A DNA stretch of 64,000 bases from Psychrobacter sp. PL19 (GTDB lineage Bacteria; Pseudomonadota; Gammaproteobacteria; Pseudomonadales; Moraxellaceae): positions 62,001 to 126,000 of the forward strand of contig NZ_JAGING010000001.1 in the NCBI RefSeq assembly GCF_017875835.1, given 5' to 3'. Positions 47,683 to 57,947 of this stretch are shown in pieces. Within the stretch, counting starts at the first letter, position 1, and the number at the start of each line of letters is the position of its first letter. A model generated the notes under the pieces. The model had not been told where the DNA came from. It saw only the letters and a list, made by a program, of their open reading frames with translations, and searched no databases. The translations under genes were made by a program, and so were the position numbers.

Positions 47683-48384
47683 ATGGCTATGTTATATAAA
47701 GTATCGTCGAGTAACCAGCATGCATTTACCTTTGTTCTGGCTCTTAATAACTGTAAACGTGTTCATTCAACGCCAGTTGACAATGTGGGTATGGTTGATT
47801 CTAAAGCCGTTCGAACAAGCCCATCAGCTAGCAACTATAACACCTCCTTTATATCCTGTAGCGAAGGTGGTTTTAATCTAGTAGAGCTGATCGTGACGGT
47901 AACCATTTTAGCGATTATCGCCGTAATCGCCACTCCCACTGTCTTAACGCAACTGGCGCACATGGAGGCCAAACGTATTAGGTACGGCATGCTAAATACC
48001 CTAGCATTGGCTAAAGCGGAGAGTCTGATTCGACGCAAAAACTTACTGGTGTGTTTATCTGACGGCAATGGTCGGTGTGATAGAGACAGCAATAGAGCCT
48101 TATTATTGTTTATGGATAACAACAGTAATCAAGACTTTGATGCCGATACTGACGGGCTATTAGTAGAACTAACATTAAGCCCTAGATACGGTACACTGCA
48201 TCTACGTGCAGGTAATCGTGATTATGTCAGGTTTGCTGGCGATAGTGGTAAGCCACGCGGGTTTTTTGGCCATATTAAATACTGCCCAAGCTCAAATTAT
48301 AATCAAGCAATGTATCAAATATCATTCAACCAATCAGGCATCATTAAGTATAAACCCAGCAGTATGCACCCGACTGGTTGTTGA
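47683..48384 (+). CDS. Type IV pilin-like protein, FimT/GspH type
   Basis: A minor (pseudo)pilin. The prepilin peptidase site GG|FNLVEL, with Glu at +5, and the hydrophobic helix VTVTILAIIAVIATPTVL are plain, followed by a GspH-like beta domain with a C-terminal cysteine pair (YCPSS ... TGC). The start is unclear: from the ATG at 47683 the leader would be about 63 residues, from an ATG at 47791 it would be 27, nearer to known leaders, and an upstream start at 47587 is also open. No other pilus gene is adjacent, so it is an orphan minor pilin. It may serve DNA uptake or twitching with machinery elsewhere. Confidence 0.82.
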   Translation: MAMLYKVSSSNQHAFTFVLALNNCKRVHSTPVDNVGMVDSKAVRTSPSASNYNTSFISCSEGGFNLVELIVTVTILAIIAVIATPTVLTQLAHMEAKRIRYGMLNTLALAKAESLIRRKNLLVCLSDGNGRCDRDSNRALLLFMDNNSNQDFDADTDGLLVELTLSPRYGTLHLRAGNRDYVRFAGDSGKPRGFFGHIKYCPSSNYNQAMYQISFNQSGIIKYKPSSMHPTGC

Positions 48385-48407
48385 GCTTAAGTTTGAACCC
48401 TTAATCC

Positions 48408-49166
48408 TTAACGGTACATAGCGGCTTTCATCATCGTTACTGCCTGCGCTAAGCCTACAAAAACCGCATCAGCGATGAGTGCATGACCAATATTAAGCTC
48501 ATAAATACCTTTAATTTGGGCGATGGCATGGACGTTATCACGGGACAAGCCATGTCCTGCATTGATTAACAACTTATTGTCTACCAGCTGTGCATAACTT
48601 ACGGCATGCTCAATTCGCTGTAGCTCAGCGCACTGCCCAGCTGTATTGCTGGCCAAGCCCATTTCTGCATAAGCACCTGTATGTAATTCAATAGCGTCAG
48701 CCTGGCAGGCCACTGCTGCTTCGATTTGAGCTTCATCTGGGTCAATAAATAAAGATACTTTTATGTTTGCTGCGTGCAACTGGCTGATATAGTCTGTCAA
48801 CCAAGTGATCTGCCCTACAACATCGAGCCCCCCTTCTGTGGTTAACTCGGCACGTTTTTCGGGTACTAGACATACCCAAAACGGCTCAACCTCACAGGCA
48901 ATTGCTAGCATCTCAGTAGTCGCAGCCATTTCTAAGTTTAATCGAGTAGTCAGTTGCTGCGCAATATCATAAACATCTGCATCTTGAATATGGCGGCGAT
49001 CCTCACGTAGATGAATAGTGATACCATCGGCCCCTGCTTGTTCGCACAATAATGCTGCTGCCAAAGGACTGGGGTAATCGACCCCGCGCACTTGGCGTAA
49101 GGTCGCCACATGATCTATATTGACGCCCAATAAAAGCTGTTGTAAGTGTTGCGATGAAGTGTTCAT
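48408..49166 (-). CDS. pdxJ: Pyridoxine 5'-phosphate synthase
   Basis: Condenses deoxyxylulose 5-phosphate with 3-amino-2-oxopropyl phosphate, the ring-closing step of vitamin B6 synthesis. The 252-residue TIM barrel has [16 protein letters not shown] at the start, [11 protein letters not shown] near 55 and the late GHGL (AGHGLSRDN) phosphate site. It is the last gene of the lepA-lepB-rnc-era-recO-pdxJ series, with an AAGGG site. Confidence 0.97.
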   Translation of the reverse strand: MNTSSQHLQQLLLGVNIDHVATLRQVRGVDYPSPLAAALLCEQAGADGITIHLREDRRHIQDADVYDIAQQLTTRLNLEMAATTEMLAIACEVEPFWVCLVPEKRAELTTEGGLDVVGQITWLTDYISQLHAANIKVSLFIDPDEAQIEAAVACQADAIELHTGAYAEMGLASNTAGQCAELQRIEHAVSYAQLVDNKLLINAGHGLSRDNVHAIAQIKGIYELNIGHALIADAVFVGLAQAVTMMKAAMYR

Positions 49167-49247
49167 AAAAAACCCTTTTAATAAAGATGATCCATTAACA
49201 TACTGACGATTGTCTGCGATAGAGGCTTTTATAAAATTTATTTTACT

Positions 49248-49982
49248 TTACTGATAGCGCTGTTGTTGTTGCCAGAGTAAACGACTTTGTAGGGGTTGAT
49301 AGTCGAGTAAATGGTCGATTAATTGACGGTGCAGACGTGACCATGCGCTGAGCGTGGTTGCAGATATCCCCAATTGCGCCATTAGTAATATCTCACTGCC
49401 CTCAAACACCGCTTGTACTGTCGTGTTGGCTAAATGATCCGTTTGTACAATCGGTACCAAGCCTACATCGGGTAAGAACTGATAAGTACAATCAGGCTCA
49501 ATGACAGACAGCGTATTGTCATGCGCTAGCGTTAATGCAAAGCCTAACTCGGTAAATAGGCGCTGCTCAAATTGCCGTAAACATAAACGCAATTCTTCTG
49601 CGGTTAATGGCTGCTTAAGTTGCCGTAAACTGTCTTGATAATATTGCCAGAGTACTGGCATAGGGTCTTCGGTAGGTAGTAACTTCAAAAGTATTTCGTT
49701 GAGATATAACGCCGCATACTGCTGCTGACCGCTAATCTGCTGGTAACGTTGGGTTTCAGCGCTCACAAAATCACGTTCCAGTGGCACTATATTCATTTGA
49801 CTAAAAGTTTTTAAATCACGTTTACCAGTGGCAAACAGTTGTAATGGTACAAACAGTGGTGCGCCTTTTTTACCTACACCATTTATTATGCCATGCTGCT
49901 GGGAAAATAAGTGATAAAGCGCACGCTTTTCTTGATACGGGCGCTGATGTAATAAATAACCGATTAATGCTTCATTACGCAT
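49248..49982 (-). CDS. recO: DNA repair protein RecO
   Basis: Works with RecF and RecR to load RecA on gapped DNA. The 244-residue protein has an N-terminal OB fold (EALIGYLLHQRPYQEKRALYHLFSQQHG) and a helical C-terminal half. The zinc-binding cysteines found in some RecO proteins are absent, as in E. coli. Its place between era and pdxJ confirms it. A GAGGT site precedes the ATG. Confidence 0.94.
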   Translation of the reverse strand: MRNEALIGYLLHQRPYQEKRALYHLFSQQHGIINGVGKKGAPLFVPLQLFATGKRDLKTFSQMNIVPLERDFVSAETQRYQQISGQQQYAALYLNEILLKLLPTEDPMPVLWQYYQDSLRQLKQPLTAEELRLCLRQFEQRLFTELGFALTLAHDNTLSVIEPDCTYQFLPDVGLVPIVQTDHLANTTVQAVFEGSEILLMAQLGISATTLSAWSRLHRQLIDHLLDYQPLQSRLLWQQQQRYQ

Positions 49983-50068
49983 GGTTGATTACCTCAGCGC
50001 TAGCCTCAATACGCGCTATAACTGAGCGCAATTATCTCACTCAATCACGGGCTTGATAAGGTATTTGA

Positions 50069-51319
50069 TTAATAACCCAAGCTGGTCAACGCACGTTCGT
50101 CATCAGACCAGCCACGCTTGATTTTTACCCATAAGGTCAACATGATTTTTTTGCCGAACAACAGCTCCATGTCCTTGCGCGCGTCCATACCCACTTGCTT
50201 GATGCGCTGACCTTTGTCACCGATAACGATGGCTTTTTGGCCGCTACGTTCGACGTAAATAGTCGCATCAATGAAGGTACAAGCTTTACGTGGACGACCT
50301 GTTTTTGGATCGTTGTGCGCGGCCTCATCTTTAAATTCATCAATCTGAACCGTCAAATCGTAAGGTACTTCATCACCGGCACTACGCATGATTTTTTCGC
50401 GGATAATTTCGCTGGCTAAAAAACGCTCTGAGCGATCAGTGATTTGTTCGGTGTCATAAATAGGGGTCGCAACTGGCAGATGCGACGCAATGACTTCCTG
50501 CAAACGATCAAGATTTTGATTTTTCAATGCTGAAACCGGTACGATATCAGCAAAATCAAAACTGTCACTAAACGTCTCAATAAGTGGTAACAGAGTGCCT
50601 TTATCTTTTAAGGTATCCGCTTTATTAATCACTAGCACCACATTGAGATCAGTACTGCCAATCTTTTGTAGAACCAATAAATCGTCATCACGCCACTGAT
50701 CAGAATCTACTACAAACAGTACCAAATCAACATCAACCAGTGCCGAAACGGCTGCTTTATTCATACGCTCATTGATTGCACGCACTTCATTACGATGGAT
50801 ACCTGGGGTATCAACGAACACCGCTTGCATCTCGTCATTAGACAAAATACCGTGGATGCGGTGACGAGTGGTTTGCGGCTTACGCGAGGTAATAGATAGC
50901 TTTTGACCCAACATATGGTTCATTAGCGTCGACTTACCAACGTTTGGACGTCCGACAATCGCGACATAACCAGCCTTAAAGCCATCGTTAAGATGGGTAT
51001 GCTTCGTTGGTGCAAAGAAATCTTCAATCGCCGTATCACTTTCTAAATCAGTACTTTCTGAATCAGTGCTTTCTAGGTCAGCGCTTTCTGAACCAACACT
51101 CTTCATTTCAGTACTTTTTAGCTTAGAACTTATTGAATCAGTATTTTTTAGCCTAGAATTTTCTGTCTCAACCGCCTTCTCATCAGCCACAGCATCTGTA
51201 CTTTTAGTGGTGTCTGCAATTGGGCTCAAGTCTGTATTTTTGGTCGTATCATTGGTGTTTTCGGTCATATTATCGGCATTATCTTTATGGTTAGATGGCA
51301 AATCAGTAAGATTGCTCAT
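50069..51319 (-). CDS. era: GTPase Era with long N-terminal extension
   Basis: Binds 16S rRNA and helps 30S assembly. The G domain starts at Gly123 (GRPNVGKST), with DTPGIHR and NKAD motifs, and the C-terminal KH domain contains GDKGQRIKQVG near 385. E. coli Era reaches G1 at residue 15, so there are about 108 extra residues here: Asn/Thr/Asp-rich, then pentapeptide repeats of the type (T/A)D(L/S)ES. I start at 51319 (MSNLTDLPSN) with an AGGA site; an ATG at 51355 would add 12 residues. The order rnc-era-recO is conserved. Confidence 0.96.
   Translation of the reverse strand: MSNLTDLPSNHKDNADNMTENTNDTTKNTDLSPIADTTKSTDAVADEKAVETENSRLKNTDSISSKLKSTEMKSVGSESADLESTDSESTDLESDTAIEDFFAPTKHTHLNDGFKAGYVAIVGRPNVGKSTLMNHMLGQKLSITSRKPQTTRHRIHGILSNDEMQAVFVDTPGIHRNEVRAINERMNKAAVSALVDVDLVLFVVDSDQWRDDDLLVLQKIGSTDLNVVLVINKADTLKDKGTLLPLIETFSDSFDFADIVPVSALKNQNLDRLQEVIASHLPVATPIYDTEQITDRSERFLASEIIREKIMRSAGDEVPYDLTVQIDEFKDEAAHNDPKTGRPRKACTFIDATIYVERSGQKAIVIGDKGQRIKQVGMDARKDMELLFGKKIMLTLWVKIKRGWSDDERALTSLGY
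51039..51158. repeat. 15-bp x 8 in-frame minisatellite inside era
   Basis: Eight units in register from 51039, the best preserved being CTTTCTAAATCAGTA, CTTTCTGAATCAGTG and CTTTCTAGGTCAGCG. They encode pentapeptides such as TDLES and TDSES on the minus strand. Unit length is a multiple of three, so loss or gain would keep the frame. Confidence 0.88.
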
Positions 51320-51471
51320 AGGGTAATCCTGTCGGGGTTTATAAACGCCACTCAACTGTGTTGCACTCTCTTTATCGAAATATATGACAGACAGTGAGAC
51401 GGTTATTACTTTGGAAATACTTATTATTCATTATGCATTGCTTAATGCTATCTAAATGATGCACGTTCAAG

Positions 51472-52269
51472 CTATGGACGTTTTTTGGCCGAATTTGGCA
51501 ACTTATGCAGTTGATTAATCATCAGCTCCGCCGCTTTTTGCTCAGCAATACGGCGACTCTCACCCAGCTCAGTAATGTCAGGACAATTACTAATATTTAC
51601 CTGACAGCGCACCACAAATATTTGATACGGGGCGTTACCACGAGTTTCCATCAGCTCATAATGTGGCAAGTCAAATTGTTTAGATTGTAGCCATTCCTGC
51701 AAACGACTTTTGGCGTCTTTGAGGGCTTTTTGATCGTTGACGTTGTCAATAAGATCACCGTACCACGACAGTACGCAAGTACGAGTAATAGCCATATCCT
51801 GACTGTCTAGATAGATAGCACCAATCAGCGATTCCACAGCATCGGCCAATATCGAAGCACGATTACGGCCCCCACCTTTGCGCTCGCCGATACCTAAAAT
51901 CAAATGATTGGACAGCTCTAGATTTTGTGCAATGGTTACCAGTGATTCTTGGCGTACCAAGGTGGCACGCATACGAGTCAAGCGCCCTTCATTTTGGCTA
52001 GGGTAACGGTGATACAGAGCCTCACCAACAATCATACCTAATAGCGCATCCCCTAAAAACTCTAAACGCTCATAGTTCTTTTTACTGTCAAATGAACGAT
52101 GGGTCAGCGCTAACTTCGGTAAGCTGAGATCCTTAAAGGTATAACCTAGCTTGCGCGTCAATACTGCCAACTGTTGAATAAAGTCTGAGCTGACAATAAA
52201 AGTGTCCATAGGTGCGTTGTTTTTTTGGGCCATAGGCACCGCCTGATACTGCTGTGAAATTGGTTTCAT
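51472..52269 (-). CDS. rnc: Ribonuclease III
   Basis: Cuts double-stranded RNA in rRNA processing and mRNA turnover. The nuclease domain has the signature ERLEFLGDALLG near 68-79 and the second acidic site ADAVESLIGAIYLD near 142-155. The double-stranded RNA-binding domain follows (about 185-258). Possible starts are 52269, 52233 and 52209; 52233 has a closer purine-rich site (AGGCGGTG). At 265 residues it is longer than usual through an N-terminal extension of about 25. Confidence 0.96.
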   Translation of the reverse strand: MKPISQQYQAVPMAQKNNAPMDTFIVSSDFIQQLAVLTRKLGYTFKDLSLPKLALTHRSFDSKKNYERLEFLGDALLGMIVGEALYHRYPSQNEGRLTRMRATLVRQESLVTIAQNLELSNHLILGIGERKGGGRNRASILADAVESLIGAIYLDSQDMAITRTCVLSWYGDLIDNVNDQKALKDAKSRLQEWLQSKQFDLPHYELMETRGNAPYQIFVVRCQVNISNCPDITELGESRRIAEQKAAELMINQLHKLPNSAKKRP

Positions 52270-52439
52270 GCGTGGCGTGTGGTTATCCCTTTTGTCTCAC
52301 TAATTGATGTTATTAAAGTCATAATATATTTATAGTACATGGCTTTTTGAATGTTCTAATAAGACAGCTATACAGAATTTTGCAACTGAAAAAGCTGATA
52401 AGTACCAAGAAGTTAAAAACCCGTTTGTGGCTATATTAA

Positions 52440-52826
52440 CTACTCTGTTGCATTAACATCGCCTTCGAAGCGGTTTACGATATCAATATTGCCAAAAAGA
52501 GTATTGGTTTCTTCATATTTTTTATAAATAGCCAGTTGACCAACTTTCTTATTAGTGAAAGTAAATACGTCTCTGGCATCAGTATCGTAATTCGCGTTAA
52601 TAGATAACTGACGATTGACTCGTTCGACGAACTCTTTGGCTGACTCGTTATTACTATTGGCTTGTTGAAGCTGCGAGCTCAAGGTTTTGGTCAGCTGATA
52701 ATCGCTGACCTGCGCGGGTATAATTGCAATCGCTAACTTAGCTGAAATACCAATAACAACCAGTATTAAGATCATGCTAGTCACACTAGCACCGCGTTGA
52801 GAGGACAAACCAGACAACTGCTGCAC
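52440..52826 (-). CDS. DUF4845 membrane protein between lepB and rnc
   Basis: A 128-residue protein with one N-terminal membrane helix (SMILILVVIGISAKLAIAII) and a periplasmic domain with the FVERVNRQLSINA block. It belongs to the DUF4845 family that commonly sits between lepB and rnc in pseudomonads and relatives. The function is unknown. The start codon is GTG with an AGGTGG site. Confidence 0.85.
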   Translation of the reverse strand: MQQLSGLSSQRGASVTSMILILVVIGISAKLAIAIIPAQVSDYQLTKTLSSQLQQANSNNESAKEFVERVNRQLSINANYDTDARDVFTFTNKKVGQLAIYKKYEETNTLFGNIDIVNRFEGDVNATE

Positions 52827-53021
52827 CGTATACCACCTGTTAACCGTTAGTTAAATCACCACTGTTAATAGCTACTCACATAGACACTGATGCGATAGCG
52901 AATTTATGAGTGAGTCTTAATTTTATATAGTGATAAAAACAATATTAGCACAAACTATGCGCTCATAAGAGGGTCGTCTACGATCTATGTCGTAAAAACA
53001 ATCGCCCGTCTACTTAGCTCT

Positions 53022-53924
53022 TTAGTCAATAGATCCATTGCGGCTAAAGGTTGGCAGATTAAGACCAGGTGGCTTGTGCATCCAGATATAAACCGCTTTT
53101 CCTGCTAGATTTTCATCAGGAACAAAGCCCCAAAAACGTCCATCAGCACTACGATCACGGTTATCACCCATTACAAAGTACTGACCTTCAGGCACAGTAA
53201 TACGCCATTTTTTTCCTTCTGAACTGATTACTTCTGGCGACTGCTGCTGCAAAAATGGGGCATATTGTGAGCTGTTCATATCGAGTAAATAACGAACCAA
53301 GTGATCGTGCTCGCCTTGTATTTCTTGAAAATATTGCGCCTCATCCTCTTCTTGCTGTCCCATCTGTATGGCACCGTTCTCAGTCAGCACTTGCCCTGGT
53401 GCTACCTTGCCAGCTGAATACAATTGCGACGTCAGTTCAGGATTGGCGTCAAAACTGACTAACTTGGTGTCTACTGCCACGTCATTAATCGCTAATTGAC
53501 CTTGGTCGTAAGTGACCGTATCACCTGGCAGACCGATCAAACGCTTAATATAATAAATGCTCGGGTTTTCAGGATAACGGAATACCACCACGTCACCATG
53601 CTCGGGCGAGCCCGTATCCAATACCTTATTATAGGTGAGCGGTAGACGCACACCATAAGCATATTTATTGACCGCAATAAAGTCGCCAGTATATAAGGTT
53701 GGCACCATAGATGATGACGGGATATTAAACGGCTCAATCAAAAATGAGCGTACTATTAATACCACTGCCAGTACCGGGAAAAAGTCATAAGCCCAACGTA
53801 CCAACATGCTCTCTTTACCAAATCCGCGGGTTTTCCGCTGTTTGAACGCTAACTTATCTAATAGCCAAATCAGACCTAACCCTAGGGTTAACGGCACTAA
53901 AATTAAATTAAAATCAAAATCCAT
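53022..53924 (-). CDS. lepB: Signal peptidase I
   Basis: Removes signal peptides from exported proteins at the inner membrane. Two N-terminal helices (about 7-23 and 47-63) precede the catalytic Ser72 (IPSSSMVPTL) and Lys127 (YIKRLIGLPGD). Box E is MGDNRDRSADGR near 252-263. The length of 300 residues is normal. It follows lepA by 152 bp. Confidence 0.97.
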   Translation of the reverse strand: MDFDFNLILVPLTLGLGLIWLLDKLAFKQRKTRGFGKESMLVRWAYDFFPVLAVVLIVRSFLIEPFNIPSSSMVPTLYTGDFIAVNKYAYGVRLPLTYNKVLDTGSPEHGDVVVFRYPENPSIYYIKRLIGLPGDTVTYDQGQLAINDVAVDTKLVSFDANPELTSQLYSAGKVAPGQVLTENGAIQMGQQEEDEAQYFQEIQGEHDHLVRYLLDMNSSQYAPFLQQQSPEVISSEGKKWRITVPEGQYFVMGDNRDRSADGRFWGFVPDENLAGKAVYIWMHKPPGLNLPTFSRNGSID

Positions 53925-54076
53925 ACTAGATTGCCTATTAGAGAGCTGCTTATCTGACCGTTTTCATTTATAAGACTAGCAATGGTTATTTACTACCTTC
54001 AGCAATTAATTGCCTCAATAGCGATTGGTCTCAATCGTTATTGAGGTGCTTAATTACCAACTGAAACAGCAATTAT

Positions 54077-55873
54077 TTAATCTACTTGTAATACCGCTAA
54101 GAAGGCTTCTTGTGGAATCTCCACATTACCGACTTGTTTCATGCGTTTTTTACCGGCTTTTTGCTTAGACAATAATTTCTTTTTACGAGAAACATCACCA
54201 CCATAGCATTTGGCCAGTACGTCTTTACGCATGGCCTTAACCGTACTACGCCCGATGATTTGGCTACCAATAGCAGCCTGAATCGCCACGTCAAACATCT
54301 GTCTTGGAATCAGCTCTTTCATCTTACCAACCAGCGCATTACCACGGTAACGAGATTGTGCTTCATGAACAATCATGGCTAAGGCATCCACTTTATCACC
54401 GTTAATAAGCACATCAACTTTGACTAATTTGTCTGCTTGATAACGCTCAAAATTATAATCAAGCGAGGCAAAGCCGCGTGAGACTGATTTTAGGCGATCA
54501 AAGAAATCCATCACAACCTCGCCCATTGGAATATCAAATATCAGCTGAACTTGTCTGCCCATAAAGCGCATATCGACTTGTACACCGCGGCGTTCAATGC
54601 ATAGAGTCATGACGTTGCCCAAGTAATCTTGCGGCACCAAGATCTGACAACGGGCTATCGGTTCACGAAACTCTTCAATATTATTTGGCTCAGGCAATCT
54701 TGACGGGTTATCAACGTAAATAATTGTGCCATCTTTCTTCATGATCTCGTAAATAACTGATGGCGCAGTAGTGATCAAGTCCAAGTTGTATTCACGCTCT
54801 AGGCGCTCTTGGATGATCTCCATGTGCAGCATACCTAAGAAGCCGCAGCGAAAGCCAAAACCAAGGGCGTCTGAGGTATCTGGCTCAAAAAATAACGACG
54901 CATCATTAATTTGTAATTTCTGTAGTGCCTCACGGAACTTTTCAAAGTCCGTAGATTCTACTGGGAACATGCCCGCATACACCTGCGGGGTGATCTGTTT
55001 GAACCCAGGAATACGATCGACATCAGGCGTCTTAGCATGAGTAATCGTGTCACCAACCGGTGCACCAGCAATATCTTTAATACCAGCGATGATAAAACCC
55101 ACTTCACCCGCTTCCAAAATACCCGTATCTAAAGGCTTCGGGGTAAAGACCCCGATCGAGCCTACCAGATGCGCTTCTTTGGTTGACTTGATATAAAGTT
55201 TGTCACCTTTTTTTATTGTACCTTGGCGCACACGCACTAAGGACACCACGCCCAAGTAATTATCGAACCAGGAGTCAATGATGAGCGCTTGTAGTGGCGC
55301 TTCACGATCTCCTGTTGGTGCAGGAATAAATTCAACTATGGCTTCCAGTAACTTATCAACACCCAGACCAGATTTGGCGGAGACGCGCGGCGCATCAACG
55401 GCATCAATACCAATGATATCTTCAATCTCTTGAATCACACGTTCAGGCTCTACTTGTGGCAAGTCGATCTTATTAAGGACCGCCATTACCTCCAAGCCTT
55501 GATCAACTGCGGTATAACAGTTAGCAACGGATTGTGCTTCCACACCCTGCGCCGCATCGACCACCAATAAGGCACCTTCACAAGCCGCTAATGAACGCGA
55601 GACTTCATAAGAAAAATCCACGTGCCCTGGAGTATCAATAAAGTTGAGCTGATAGCGCTCTCCATTGGGGTGTTCGTAGAATAAGGTTACTGATTGCGCC
55701 TTGATGGTGATGCCGCGCTCACGCTCAATATCCATGGAGTCGAGTACTTGCGCCTGCATTTCACGATCTTGCAGCGCGCCGCACATTTGAATAAAACGAT
55801 CAGCAAGGGTCGACTTGCCATGATCAATGTGGGCAATGATAGAGAAGTTACGAATATTGGCTAATGCAGTCAC
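54077..55873 (-). CDS. lepA: Elongation factor 4 (LepA)
   Basis: Translational GTPase that back-translocates or rescues ribosomes and aids 30S biogenesis. The 598-residue protein has [35 protein letters not shown] and NKIDLP motifs. The LepA-specific C-terminal domain includes [25 protein letters not shown]. The start is GTG with a TAGGCG site. It opens the minus-strand lepA to pdxJ series. Confidence 0.97.
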   Translation of the reverse strand: MTALANIRNFSIIAHIDHGKSTLADRFIQMCGALQDREMQAQVLDSMDIERERGITIKAQSVTLFYEHPNGERYQLNFIDTPGHVDFSYEVSRSLAACEGALLVVDAAQGVEAQSVANCYTAVDQGLEVMAVLNKIDLPQVEPERVIQEIEDIIGIDAVDAPRVSAKSGLGVDKLLEAIVEFIPAPTGDREAPLQALIIDSWFDNYLGVVSLVRVRQGTIKKGDKLYIKSTKEAHLVGSIGVFTPKPLDTGILEAGEVGFIIAGIKDIAGAPVGDTITHAKTPDVDRIPGFKQITPQVYAGMFPVESTDFEKFREALQKLQINDASLFFEPDTSDALGFGFRCGFLGMLHMEIIQERLEREYNLDLITTAPSVIYEIMKKDGTIIYVDNPSRLPEPNNIEEFREPIARCQILVPQDYLGNVMTLCIERRGVQVDMRFMGRQVQLIFDIPMGEVVMDFFDRLKSVSRGFASLDYNFERYQADKLVKVDVLINGDKVDALAMIVHEAQSRYRGNALVGKMKELIPRQMFDVAIQAAIGSQIIGRSTVKAMRKDVLAKCYGGDVSRKKKLLSKQKAGKKRMKQVGNVEIPQEAFLAVLQVD

Positions 55874-56286
55874 AAAGCGCCTACTAAATAGAGGATAAGG
55901 GGATAGTTATTGAAAATAATATTTAATAATATCGGCGGTCGCAAGTATGGCGCTAGCACTCGATGGCATGAGGCCTAATAAATCAGCATTAATGTTCCAT
56001 CGGCGATAAGGTCACTCAACGTTGCGCGCAAACATATACAGGTATTCTAGCAGTTTTCTACTGTAAAGTAAGGCGATTTTATCAGCAAGCGTTTGATTTA
56101 TAAGTGAGGATCGCTGAGCTTATCAATGAAGAGGACTTAGTCTGCGGTTATATGAGATACCAATGGTGAGATACCAATGGCTAAATAACGATTAATAGCA
56201 AGGTTCTTGAGCGTTAACTATTCAACAGACAAAAAAAAACCAATCACGGAGGATTGGAATTTTAAATTTGAACAACTACAGATAAA
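55874..56286. other. Gap between lepA and the tRNA gene
   Basis: 412 bp. It holds the lepA promoter region (not resolved), a 13-bp direct repeat (GAGATACCAATGG twice at 56153-56180) and the tRNA terminator. Confidence 0.45.
56231..56257 (-). terminator. Terminator of the tRNA gene
   Basis: On the minus strand the stem CCAATC / GATTGG with a 6-nt loop is followed by T9, 30 bp after the tRNA 3' end. Confidence 0.88.
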
Positions 56287-56363
56287 TGGTGGCGATGAAG
56301 AGACTTGAACTCTTGACCTCACGATTATGAGTCATGCGCTCTAACCAGCTGAGCTACATCGCC
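56287..56363 (-). tRNA. tRNA with CAT anticodon (elongator Met likely)
   Basis: A 77-nt cloverleaf on the minus strand. The acceptor stem GGCGATG / CATCGCC is followed by an encoded CCA. The D arm is AGCTCAGCTGGTTAGAGC, the anticodon loop CTCATAA gives anticodon CAT, and the T arm AGAGTTCAAGTCTCT is complete. It closely follows elongator tRNA-Met. A CAT anticodon could also belong to tRNA-Ile2, but the acceptor positions 4-5 lack the C-C pairs typical of that tRNA. Confidence 0.93.
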
Positions 56364-56559
56364 ATTTAAGGCTCGGTATTATGCCCAAGCAGGAGACTGA
56401 CGTCAACCCTTAAGCAGAATTTTTTTGCAAATAAATGGTTTTATAATAAAAATAAAGCCATTTGTTAAAACAATACGCACTTATTATCGTTTTAACGCTT
56501 AAAATCCTAAAGTTTCAAATAGTCTAGCTTGAAAGCTTATAACTTAAACGATAAAAAAA

Positions 56560-56943
<384 letters not shown>

Positions 56944-57098
56944 GCGCTAGTATAACAAACCTACTGGTTGATTGGGGAAGTCTTTTTGGCTTATTTTTAT
57001 TGTCAAAAACACTGAAGAAATTTATAGGCTGTTTAAAGTGAATCATTGGTGCCATTAGAACCGTTCAGCTAGCAAAAATGTTCTTACTTCCTATTAAT

Positions 57099-57150
57099 AA
57101 GCGTGACAGAGGCTGCGAAATTTTCCGCCCGCTACCCTATATTTTAAAAG
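57099..57150. repeat. Possible remnant of the dispersed repeat
   Basis: AAGCGTGACAGAGGCTGCGAAA followed by CGCTACCCTAT resembles the core and right arm of the family (compare GCATGACGGAGGCTACAAAA in the 63528 copy). The ends are not recognisable. Confidence 0.35.
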
Positions 57151-57168
57151 ATAAGATGTAAGTCATTA

Positions 57169-57897
57169 TTATTTTAAAAAGTTTTTGGGCAGAACGACAT
57201 CTGTATTATTAAGATCATCATCCTTTTGCACTACCAAACGTAGCCAATGCGTATTTGGATAATTTTTCTGAAGATAGTGGTGCAAAAACTCGATGGTGCT
57301 ATTAGCAATTTCGGTATCTGTGCTGGTACTGGCATCTTCATCATGAATATGATTATAAATCACGCTATGGACGGTTAGGCCCCGTGATTTTATCGCTTCC
57401 AAACTTAATAAGGTATGATTGATACTGCCCAAGCAACCGGAGGTGACTAGAATGATAGGATAACCTTGGGCGGCAATATAATCTAAGGTTAATAAATCTG
57501 CAGTTATCGGCACCAGTAACCCGCCTGCCCCTTCTAGTAGCACCACCTCATAATCCGCTTGCAAACGCTGAGTGCCATTGGTAATGACCTCGGGGTTAAG
57601 AACCTCGTTAGCAAGCTTAGCCGATAAATGCGGTGACGCGGGCTTCTGATAACGATAAGGGCAAGTCGTATAATCAAGGTCACATGGCTGTAGCGCTATG
57701 TCCATCAATGTACGATGAGTGATGATATCATCAGCAATACCCATCTCGCCGCTATCTGGATCTATCGCCACACCTGTTTGTACTAACTTTTGGGTAATAA
57801 CATTGATGCCTTGCTGCAATAATGCTTTAGCAATTAATCCAGTAGCATAGGTTTTGCCAATGTCGGTATCGATACCGGAGATAAATAGCACGCTCAT
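57169..57897 (-). CDS. bioD: Dethiobiotin synthetase
   Basis: ATP-dependent ring closure of 7,8-diaminopelargonate to dethiobiotin. The 242-residue P-loop protein has the start motif FISGIDTDIGKTYATG and the conserved LLEGAGGLLVP near 115-125. It lies 50 bp after bioA on the same strand, with an AAGGT site, so bioA-bioD form an operon. bioB, bioF and bioC are not in the window. Confidence 0.95.
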   Translation of the reverse strand: MSVLFISGIDTDIGKTYATGLIAKALLQQGINVITQKLVQTGVAIDPDSGEMGIADDIITHRTLMDIALQPCDLDYTTCPYRYQKPASPHLSAKLANEVLNPEVITNGTQRLQADYEVVLLEGAGGLLVPITADLLTLDYIAAQGYPIILVTSGCLGSINHTLLSLEAIKSRGLTVHSVIYNHIHDEDASTSTDTEIANSTIEFLHHYLQKNYPNTHWLRLVVQKDDDLNNTDVVLPKNFLK

Positions 57898-57947
57898 AAC
57901 TGACCTTATGACAAAAAATTGCTAGCTAATAAAATCAAAAACGATTG

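Noticed and set aside
47534-47881. Frame of 115 codons overlapping the pilin-like gene start
   Set aside because: It is generated by the tandem repeats (Tyr/Val/Glu/Cys and Tyr/Pro/Thr repeats) and ends inside the pilin gene in another frame.
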